Of a DNA stretch of 6,053 nucleotides, positions 1 to 4,826 are shown piece by piece. Position numbers and translations under genes: made by a program. The notes beneath the pieces are model-generated. The model saw only the letters and a list, made by a program, of their open reading frames with translations, was not told the origin of the DNA and ran no database searches. Within the stretch, counting starts at the first letter, position 1. Each line of letters begins with the position of its first letter. The stretch comes from an uncultured Bacteroidales bacterium (GTDB taxonomy: Bacteria; Bacteroidota; Bacteroidia; Bacteroidales; UBA932): assembly GCA_946408295.1 (NCBI GenBank), contig CAMJRT010000082.1:1-6053 (forward strand), read 5' to 3'.

Positions 1-131
1 CCAAGGATGATGGTGCGGCCGGCGGCAGGAATGCCATTTTCACCCGTCGGGGCCATTTCTTCGCGGGTGCAGGAGGCGGCTCCCGTCAGGATGCCTGCCA
101 ATACGATAATGTTAAGATATACGTTCTTCAT
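1..131 (-). CDS. Lipoprotein, N-terminal part only (runs off left edge)
   Basis: Only the first 43 residues are in the window. They begin MKNVYLNIIVLAGILTGAASC, a short basic start, a hydrophobic stretch and a cysteine at residue 21, as in a type II (lipoprotein) signal peptide. The -3 position is Ala rather than the usual Leu, which Bacteroidota often tolerate. After Cys21 comes T-R-E-E; a basic residue followed by two acidic ones resembles the lipoprotein export signal described in Bacteroidota, so surface exposure is a reasonable inference. The start is well supported: AAAGGAG (138-144, minus strand) lies 6 nt upstream of the ATG. It sits 13 nt downstream of a 52-aa small gene and is probably co-transcribed with it from the promoter at 358-387. 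The mature domain is outside the window, so its function cannot be named. Confidence 0.8.
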   Translation of the reverse strand, partial: MKNVYLNIIVLAGILTGAASCTREEMAPTGENGIPAAGRTIIL

Positions 132-144
132 GACAAACTCCTTT

Positions 145-303
145 TTACCATTCATATTCTTCTGTGTCAATGGACCAACCATTGTTGGATACGCCGCTCA
201 GATTGAGCAGGGCGGACTGATGCGGGTACAGAGACACCGTACGGGCCGTCGGCGAAGCGTACGGCATCTTCCGTGAGTTTTCCGAATTTTTACTGGTTCT
301 CAT
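145..303 (-). CDS. Small protein (52 aa) upstream of a lipoprotein gene
   Basis: An open frame from ATG (301-303) to TAA (145-147) encodes 52 residues. It has a basic, Ser/Asn-rich start, then a core with Y15-A-S-P, VSLYPHQSALLNLSG and a tail ending DTEEYEW. There is no signal peptide or membrane segment. The layout (Tyr-x-x-Pro near the N-terminus, alternating hydrophobics, a Leu-Leu-x-x-Ser element, an acidic Trp-containing end) resembles, from memory, the short uncharacterised ORFs that often sit beside fimbrillin-like and other lipoprotein genes in Bacteroidales. Two things support it as real: a -7 box TACTTTTG about 55 nt upstream, and 13-nt spacing to a lipoprotein gene with a good ribosome binding site. 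A shorter start at Met13 is possible. Function unknown. Confidence 0.6.
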   Translation of the reverse strand: MRTSKNSENSRKMPYASPTARTVSLYPHQSALLNLSGVSNNGWSIDTEEYEW

Positions 304-357
304 AAGCGATTGATAATATTATTTTCTGGTTTGTTTTGATTGCATTTTTTGTGTTTA

Positions 358-387
358 CAAAAGTATAAGTTCCCCAACCAAATCAAT
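358..387 (-). promoter_or_regulatory. Bacteroidota-type promoter for the small gene and lipoprotein
   Basis: On the minus strand, 358-365 reads TACTTTTG, an exact match to the Bacteroidota -7 consensus TAnnTTTG. A partial -33 box (ATTG, 384-387) lies 18 bp upstream, slightly short of the usual 19-21. The predicted transcription start near 350 gives a leader of roughly 50 nt before the small-protein ATG at 303. Confidence 0.55.
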
Positions 388-445
388 CGCAATCATTTCC
401 CAAAAGATAGCACAAATATTTCAGCCCCTGCACAGCGACTTCTAC

Positions 446-475
446 GGACATTTTTATTATCAAACGATAATGTCC
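446..475. other. Imperfect inverted repeat upstream of the sirtuin gene
   Basis: GGACAT (446-451) pairs with ATGTCC (470-475). Inside these, TATC (458-461) pairs with GATA (466-469) around an AAAC loop, leaving a 6-nt T/A-rich bulge on the left arm. The element ends 16 nt before the sirtuin ATG. It could be an operator or an mRNA hairpin near the start codon, or chance in an AT-rich leader. I saw no exact TAnnTTTG box for the sirtuin gene between 304 and 491. Confidence 0.3.
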
Positions 476-491
476 TGCAAGATTGAATCGT

Positions 492-1073
492 ATGAAGAAA
501 CTCGTCGTCCTGTCCGGCTCCGGCATCAGTGCCGAGAGCGGAATCAGCACCTTCCGCGGCGGTGGCGGGATGTGGAACAACTACCGGGTGGAGGATGTCG
601 CCTCCATCGACGGCTGGCACCGCAACCCGACCGTTATGCTGGATTTCTACAACCAGATGCGGAAAGACCTCAAAGGGGTTGAGCCCAACGAAGCCCATCG
701 CCTGCTGGCCGAACTGGAAAAGAAATTCGACGTCACCGTCATTACCCAAAACGTGGATAACCTGCACGAAAGGGCGGGCAGCAGCCTGGGCGACAAAGGA
801 GGTCCCCACAACACCCAGTTGCGGCCGCACATCGTCTGGTTCGGCGAAGCCGTCCCCCACATCACGGCGGCGGCCTCCGCGGTGACGAAAGCGGACATCC
901 TGCTCATCATCGGCACTTCCCTGCAAGTCTATCCCGCCGCCGGGCTGGTCGGATATGCGCCGGCGGGCTGCAAGGTCTTCGTCATCGACCCCGGCGAGGT
1001 GTCCGCCCGCGGTGCCGTCCACATTCAGGACGTCGCCACCGCCGGGATGCGGCGCTTCATCGGAATGATTTGA
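492..1073 (+). CDS. cobB: SIR2-family (class III, CobB/SIRT5-like) protein lacking the catalytic-His segment
   Basis: The family removes acyl groups from lysine side chains using NAD+ in the cytoplasm. The 193-aa product has [15 protein letters not shown] (residues 9-23, NAD loop), [14 protein letters not shown] (85-98), [13 protein letters not shown] (110-122) and [12 protein letters not shown] (140-151). Family members of this type are usually about 225-245 aa. Between AGSS (95-98) and [10 protein letters not shown] only 11 residues remain. Normally this interval begins N-(V/I)-x-x-LHGEL, which holds the catalytic His, and continues for some 40 residues. About 30 residues are therefore missing in frame, around base 786, and the protein is predicted to be catalytically inactive. 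The acyl-lysine YxxR motif is also altered: Tyr53 is followed by Met at +3, with Arg at +4. I chose the ATG at 492; the in-frame TTG at 483 adds only two codons. Its position 37 nt before an obgE start is compatible with either separate or read-through transcription. Confidence 0.85.
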   Translation: MKKLVVLSGSGISAESGISTFRGGGGMWNNYRVEDVASIDGWHRNPTVMLDFYNQMRKDLKGVEPNEAHRLLAELEKKFDVTVITQNVDNLHERAGSSLGDKGGPHNTQLRPHIVWFGEAVPHITAAASAVTKADILLIIGTSLQVYPAAGLVGYAPAGCKVFVIDPGEVSARGAVHIQDVATAGMRRFIGMI

Positions 1074-1083
1074 AAAGAATCGC

Positions 1084-1091
1084 TATCTTTG
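1084..1091 (+). promoter_or_regulatory. -7 promoter box of obgE
   Basis: TATCTTTG is an exact match to TAnnTTTG, the commonest form in Bacteroidota. It lies 19 nt before the obgE ATG, implying a leader of about a dozen nucleotides. No convincing -33 TTTG is present at 19-21 bp upstream. The box overlaps no gene and begins 10 nt after the sirtuin stop codon. Confidence 0.55.
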
Positions 1092-1110
1092 CGGGCAAAT
1101 TGAGAAACTG

Positions 1111-1230
1111 ATGGCAGACTCCAACTTCATAGACTACGTAAAAATCTTCTGCGCTTCGGGTGCGGGAGGCGCGGGCTCGATGCACCTGCGAAGGGAGAAA
1201 TACATTCCCAAGGGCGGACCGGACGGCGGG
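1111..1230 (+). pseudogene. obgE: Obg GTPase, 5' fragment (first 40 codons only)
   Basis: Residues 1-40 start [20 protein letters not shown] and continue through [15 protein letters not shown]. This is the start of the glycine-rich Obg fold of the ribosome-assembly GTPase ObgE/CgtA, which is normally about 330-390 aa in Bacteroidota. After codon 40 the expected D-G-G-R-G-G-H continuation is lost and the frame reads unrelated sequence, giving a 74-residue open frame that ends at 1335. The whole GTPase domain is absent. The start has its own -7 box at 1084. The break coincides with the break of the opposing TonB-receptor gene, so one event made both. Obg is generally essential, so a full copy should exist elsewhere if this junction is real. 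Confidence 0.85.
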
Positions 1231-1525
1231 CGCCGGTCACCGCATCGCTGTAGCCTACCGTCACGCTGGCTGAATTTTCAAAACTCTCCGCGAGGTTGCA
1301 GCAGGCCATCTTGCACAGGCCGGAAGCCGAGATGACCTCGGTCCGCAAGTCTGAACGCCTGGAGATGAAATTTCCGCCCGTGGCACTGATGGTCAAAGCC
1401 TCGGACAACGAGTCCGTCCGGTCGCGGTACAGCCCGGTGGTATCGGGTTGTTCAGCAGCCGCCAGCGAAAATGCCGGCAGGAGGACCAGCATCAGCAGCA
1501 AAAAATATGAGCGGACATTTACCAT
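1226..1525 (-). pseudogene. TonB-dependent outer-membrane receptor, 5' fragment (first 100 codons)
   Basis: The minus-strand frame starts at ATG 1523-1525. A signal peptide spans about residues 1-24 (MVNVRSYFLLLMLVLLPAF, then SLAAAEQ). The plug-domain start follows: [20 protein letters not shown], then [18 protein letters not shown] up to residue 100. The [32 protein letters not shown] signature is typical of Bacteroidota TonB-dependent receptors, outer-membrane beta barrels importing substrates such as metal chelates or vitamins. The substrate cannot be told from the plug start. After Arg100 the sequence runs into the reverse complement of obgE, so the rest of the plug and the entire barrel (normally 500 or more residues) are missing. 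There is no carboxypeptidase-like N-terminal extension. Confidence 0.85.
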
Positions 1526-1534
1526 CGTTATAAC

Positions 1535-1565
1535 TTGCAAAGATAAGGAATTTTGCCTATTTTTG
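1535..1565 (+). promoter_or_regulatory. sppA promoter (TTG-N20-TATTTTTG)
   Basis: TTG at 1535-1537 is separated by exactly 20 bp from TATTTTTG at 1558-1565. Both the boxes and the spacing match the Bacteroidota housekeeping sigma consensus. The predicted start near 1570 leaves a leader of roughly 30 nt before the sppA ATG at 1601. The promoter overlaps the minus-strand promoter of the receptor fragment, so the two cannot be occupied at once. Confidence 0.65.
1538..1545 (-). promoter_or_regulatory. -7 promoter box of the TonB-receptor fragment
   Basis: On the minus strand this reads TATCTTTG, an exact TAnnTTTG match. It lies 12 nt upstream of the receptor ATG, so the leader would be very short. 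A clear -33 box is not seen. It abuts the -33 box of the divergent sppA promoter. Confidence 0.5.
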
Positions 1566-1600
1566 TACACTTATTGCGTTTAGACTAATTATACTTGAAT

Positions 1601-3394
1601 ATGAAAAAGTTTTTCAGAACGTTTTTTGCCGTCCTTTTCAGCAGTATTATTTGCTTGTTTTTGTGTTTTTTCATCGGGATGGGCCTTCTCGGCTCTTTGA
1701 GCAGCCCGTCCGAACCCACGATGCCGGAAAAGGCCGTCCTGCATATCAATATGCAAGACATTGTGCTGGCCGAGCAGAGTATGGAGGATCCTTTTGCCCT
1801 GCTTCAAGGCAAGGAAGATGCCGCCAAGCTCGGTGTCTGGGACGCGGTCCAGGCGATCAACGCCGCCACCACCGATCCGCAGGTGTCCTTCATATACCTC
1901 AAGCCGGACTTCACCGCAGCAGGCGCGGCCCATGTCGAAGAGTTGCGCGCGGCGCTGGAGCATTTCAAAAAATCTTGCGACAAGCCCATCATTGCCTGGA
2001 TGGAAATGCCGGGCAATGCGGGTTATTACCTGGGTAGCGTTGCCGATGAGATTTATATGACTTCCGCCAAGGGTGCCGGTTGCCAGATTACGGGCCTTGC
2101 CACCCAGATGCTGTTCTTCAAGGACTTGCTCGACAAGTTGGGCATCAACGTGCAACTCATCCGTCACGGAAAATACAAATCGGCCGGCGAGCCTTTCATC
2201 CGCAACGACATCAGTCCGGCCAATCGCCAGCAGTTGGAAGCGGCCCTCGGCAGCATCTGGAATGCTTGGTGCGGGCAAATCTGCGCCAGCCGTTCCATCT
2301 CCGTGGACAAATTCAACAGCCTGATCGACAACCTCAGCCTCAACTTTGCGGAAGATATGTTGCGCGAAGGCCTGGTTGATTCGCTCTTGAGCAAAGAGGA
2401 GATGGATGCGAAACTCTGTGCGCTCTATGGTTGCGAATGTCGCGAAGACATCAAGGCCATCTCGCTCGCCAATTATGCCAAACTCAAGGTGAAGCCCAAT
2501 TACAAGGCCAAGGAAAAGATTGCTGTCATCTATGCCGACGGAGATATCGTGGAAATGGCTTCCAAGCGCTCCACCAATCCCGAAATCGTGGGTACGGATT
2601 TTGCCAAGTTGGTCAGTACCGTCCGCAAAGACAAGGACGTCAAGGCGGTAGTGCTGCGTGTCAATTCCCCCGGTGGTTCCGTGTTGGCCGCCGACAAAGT
2701 ACGGGCGGAAGTTGAATTGCTCTGCCAGGAGAAGCCGGTGGTCGCATCCTTCGGCAACTACGCCGCTTCGGGCGGATATTGGATTTCGGCCGGTTGCAAG
2801 AAAATCTATACCAACAATTCTACTCTTACCGGCTCGATCGGCGTATTCAGTATGATTCCCGACCTGAGCAAGACTGCCAAAAATCTCGCCCATTTGGGTG
2901 TGGCTACCATCTGCACCAACAAGCACGGCGATATGTACAGTATGCTGCGTCCCTTGGACAGCAGTGAACTGGCTTATTTGCAGGCTTCTGTCGAAGACAT
3001 CTACGAAGGATTCACGGGCATCGTGGCCAAGGGCCGCAGCCTGGAGCAGAAATATGTGGACAGTATCGCACAGGGCCGCGTATGGTCCGGTACGGAGTCG
3101 CTGGGTATCCAACTGACCGACGAATACGGAACACTGGAAGACGCGCTGCAATACGCCGCCACCATCGCCGACGGTGACAACGGCAGCGATTTGAGCCTGT
3201 GGCAAGTCGTCGCCTATCCCGAACCCGCTGACATGCTCACGATGGTCACCAGTATGCTGCAAAGCGTCCCCGCCGAAGAAGAAATCTTGGCCGGCACGCC
3301 GTTCCAAGGTGCCTTCCGCCAGTTGCGTTCGCTCAAAGCAAGCGACTATGGCAAGGCCTACGCCCGCCTCCCCTTCGAAATCGTCATCCAATAA
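1601..3394 (+). CDS. sppA: Signal peptide peptidase SppA, long (67K) type
   Basis: SppA is a membrane-anchored serine protease that degrades cleaved signal peptides. The 597-aa product has one N-terminal membrane segment (about residues 5-31, with the Phe/Leu-rich run FFAVLFSSIICLFLCFFIG). Two tandem ClpP/crotonase-like domains follow, as in the E. coli long form. The Ser/Lys dyad is visible: Lys193 in GKYKSAGEPFIRNDISP of the first domain (E. coli Lys209) and Ser390 in NYAASGGYWIS of the second (E. coli Ser409). The 197-residue spacing is close to the 200 of E. coli. VLRVNSPGGSV and STLTGSIGVFS, both conserved, flank the serine. Length is normal. The ATG at 1601 is chosen because the membrane segment follows directly; the in-frame TTG at 1595 has no support. 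The gene appears intact, with its own promoter at 1535-1565, and the next gene starts 18 nt downstream. Confidence 0.95.
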   Translation: MKKFFRTFFAVLFSSIICLFLCFFIGMGLLGSLSSPSEPTMPEKAVLHINMQDIVLAEQSMEDPFALLQGKEDAAKLGVWDAVQAINAATTDPQVSFIYLKPDFTAAGAAHVEELRAALEHFKKSCDKPIIAWMEMPGNAGYYLGSVADEIYMTSAKGAGCQITGLATQMLFFKDLLDKLGINVQLIRHGKYKSAGEPFIRNDISPANRQQLEAALGSIWNAWCGQICASRSISVDKFNSLIDNLSLNFAEDMLREGLVDSLLSKEEMDAKLCALYGCECREDIKAISLANYAKLKVKPNYKAKEKIAVIYADGDIVEMASKRSTNPEIVGTDFAKLVSTVRKDKDVKAVVLRVNSPGGSVLAADKVRAEVELLCQEKPVVASFGNYAASGGYWISAGCKKIYTNNSTLTGSIGVFSMIPDLSKTAKNLAHLGVATICTNKHGDMYSMLRPLDSSELAYLQASVEDIYEGFTGIVAKGRSLEQKYVDSIAQGRVWSGTESLGIQLTDEYGTLEDALQYAATIADGDNGSDLSLWQVVAYPEPADMLTMVTSMLQSVPAEEEILAGTPFQGAFRQLRSLKASDYGKAYARLPFEIVIQ

Positions 3395-3412
3395 TCCCTT
3401 TCATCCCGGAGG

Positions 3413-4549
3413 ATGGGAACGGATCATAATCTGGCTGCGTTTTACGCTTTATTGTGCGGCGGACTTTGGGAGACAGAAGTTCGTTTGGCGGAATACGGGT
3501 CCGTTGACTTCAAGAGAATTTTCGAGATAGCCAAGGAACAGACGGTCATAGGCCTGGTAGCGGTCGGCATGGAGCACGTGGTCGACCGGACCATCACCAA
3601 AGATGACGCTGCGAAGTTCATCCACAGTGTGGTCAAGACAGAGATCGTCAACAAGGCAATGAATGGATTTATTGCCAAACTGGTCACCTATCTGCGCGAC
3701 AACGACATATCTCCCCTGCTCGTGAAAGGGCAAGGCCTGGCCCAGTGCTACGAGCGCCCCCTGTGGCGAATGGCGGGGGATGTGGATTTTATCGTGCCTC
3801 GCGAAGAGTACAAAAAAGCCGTCGACATCCTTAAGAAAATCGCGAGTTCTTTCGACAACGAACGCGACAGTGACCTGCACATCAGTTTAGACATCGGAAA
3901 CGGAATCGTTGAGATGCACGGGACCTTGGATATGCACTACCTAAAACGGGTGGACCGAGTGATGGACGAAATTCTCCGGAATACTTTCGAAAACAACGAA
4001 GTTCGAATCTGGACAGTCGATAAAGTTCCCATCGAAATTCCCAAGCCCGACAACGATGTCATTTTCGTATTTACGCACATCCTCAAGCACTCGTTCATCG
4101 GAGGTGTAGGACTCCGGCAAGTCTGCGACTGGTGCCGCCTGCTCTATTCCTTCAAGGACGAAATCGACGCCTCGTTGCTGCAGGAGCGTCTGACAAAAAT
4201 GGGACTGATGCGCGAATGGAAAACCTTCGCCGCCTTGGCCGTCCGTCATTTGGGAATGAACGCAGCATACATCCCCCTATATGACCCCAGCCCGAAATGG
4301 GACAGGAATGCGGACATAATGAATAACTACATCATCCTGGACGGCAATTTCGGACACAATTGGGACAGAAAAAGCCGCAAGTACTATCTCCAGAACCTGT
4401 ATATCGGCATCAAGACCTTCTGCTATCACTCCCTGCGCCACTTTGTCATATCCCCCGGCAACTCGCTTTCCGCGCTGCTCACCTCCATCGGCGACCTCTT
4501 CCTCCGCTTCCGCAACAAAGTCAAAAGAACGTTTGCGAAAAAGCAATAA
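3413..4549 (+). CDS. Nucleotidyltransferase-family protein (NTP_transf_5-like)
   Basis: This 378-aa protein carries the hallmarks of the uncharacterised nucleotidyltransferase family Pfam NTP_transf_5. They are PLLVKGQGL (101-109), then Y113 and R119, then the metal-binding G-D-V-D pair (Asp123, Asp125), and a likely third acidic residue in IVEMHG (Glu167). A THILKHSF segment with His222/His226 and a V-C-D-W element (Asp239) follow, as in the family's helical C-terminal half. The tail is basic (RFRNKVKRTFAKKQ). No signal peptide is seen. The substrate is unknown; members occur near polysaccharide, peptide-modification and other clusters, none of which is visible here. It starts 18 nt after sppA, whose TAA is in frame upstream, so 3413 is the only ATG start. 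GGAGG (3408-3412) directly abuts that ATG, too close for normal Shine-Dalgarno use, so translational coupling to sppA is plausible. Confidence 0.8.
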   Translation: MGTDHNLAAFYALLCGGLWETEVRLAEYGSVDFKRIFEIAKEQTVIGLVAVGMEHVVDRTITKDDAAKFIHSVVKTEIVNKAMNGFIAKLVTYLRDNDISPLLVKGQGLAQCYERPLWRMAGDVDFIVPREEYKKAVDILKKIASSFDNERDSDLHISLDIGNGIVEMHGTLDMHYLKRVDRVMDEILRNTFENNEVRIWTVDKVPIEIPKPDNDVIFVFTHILKHSFIGGVGLRQVCDWCRLLYSFKDEIDASLLQERLTKMGLMREWKTFAALAVRHLGMNAAYIPLYDPSPKWDRNADIMNNYIILDGNFGHNWDRKSRKYYLQNLYIGIKTFCYHSLRHFVISPGNSLSALLTSIGDLFLRFRNKVKRTFAKKQ

Positions 4550-4768
4550 AAGGGGAAATTTTTGTAAAAACCTTTTTACTAAATTGATTTTTACTAAAGA
4601 TGTTTTTACTAAAGATTTTCCAGACTTATAACACCGAAGATGGCTAATTCTGGTAGGCGCCGGGCCACCAGGAACCGGAACGCGTCACGCCTCTACGGAA
4701 ATATTCTCCTCTTCAGGAGCGCTGATTTCCTTTGAGCAGGAGAGGGTGGAGACAATACGCACAGCCGG
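4550..4768. other. Gene-free gap before manA
   Basis: The first 70 bases are very AT-rich and contain the tandem repeats at 4573-4617. AAAAGG (4549-4554) could pair with CCTTTT (4571-4576) and is followed by T runs, a weak terminator candidate. Bases 4618-4768 are GC-richer and show no credible gene. A 31-codon plus-strand frame from 4640 has Arg-rich, non-biased content. A minus-strand frame ending at 4685 has no start codon outside manA. A small hairpin CTCCT-CTTC-AGGAG sits at 4706-4719. I can assign no function to this stretch. Confidence 0.5.
4573..4617. repeat. Three tandem 15-bp units (core TTTTTACTAAA)
   Basis: The 11-mer TTTTTACTAAA occurs exactly at 4573, 4588 and 4603, giving a strict 15-bp period. 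The 4-bp spacers are TTGA, GATG and GATT. A degenerate copy, TTTTTGTAAA, precedes it at 4559. The array starts 24 nt after the nucleotidyltransferase stop. It could be a binding-site array, a degraded terminator region, or a slippage product. The period is a multiple of three, but the frame it would encode has no plausible gene. Confidence 0.75.
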
Positions 4769-4800
4769 TTTGGAGTTTCCCGAAAAAAGGGGTACCTTTG
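4769..4800 (+). promoter_or_regulatory. manA promoter (TTTG-N20-TACCTTTG)
   Basis: TTTG at 4769-4772 and TACCTTTG at 4793-4800 match both Bacteroidota boxes with an exact 20-bp spacer, the best promoter in the window. The predicted start falls close to 4805, so an ATG at 4806 would be nearly leaderless, whereas the ATG at 4827 would have a leader of about 20 nt containing a purine-rich GAGAAGAAAG. The promoter therefore favours the 4827 start. Confidence 0.7.
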
Positions 4801-4826
4801 TGGGTATGAAAAATGAGAAGAAAGCG

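Noticed and set aside
393..1022. A 209-codon open frame antisense to the sirtuin gene
   Set aside because: It covers the sirtuin coding strand in mirror frame and has no recognisable motif; the plus-strand protein has several conserved blocks.
1230..1583. Plus-strand open frames running through the obgE fragment into the receptor region
   Set aside because: After codon 40 the Obg frame is antisense to recognisable TonB-receptor sequence, so the continuation is junction read-through and not a new fusion protein.
1589..3391. A 600-codon open frame antisense to sppA
   Set aside because: It is the mirror frame of a well-supported SppA gene with both catalytic residues. Its translation is Gly/His/Asp-rich with no family motif, as expected from codon bias in a GC-rich gene.
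4573..4617. CRISPR array
   Set aside because: The units are 15 bp with 4-bp spacers and only three copies, far too short for CRISPR repeats and spacers; no cas gene is nearby.
4530..4631. Plus-strand frame encoding FTK repeats (FTKLIFTKDVFTKDF) from the tandem array
   Set aside because: It has no own start except inside the nucleotidyltransferase gene in another frame; that gene ends normally at 4549. The repeats are better read as non-coding DNA.
4640..4735. Small 31-codon plus-strand frame starting MANSGRRR
   Set aside because: It has no ribosome site or promoter, an unlikely Arg-rich composition and no family resemblance.
4685..4800. Minus-strand tail ending KEISAPEEENISVEA, which resembles the end of a small Bacteroidales gene
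   Set aside because: No ATG, GTG or TTG with a ribosome site precedes it outside manA, and it overlaps the strong manA promoter. It is at most a remnant.
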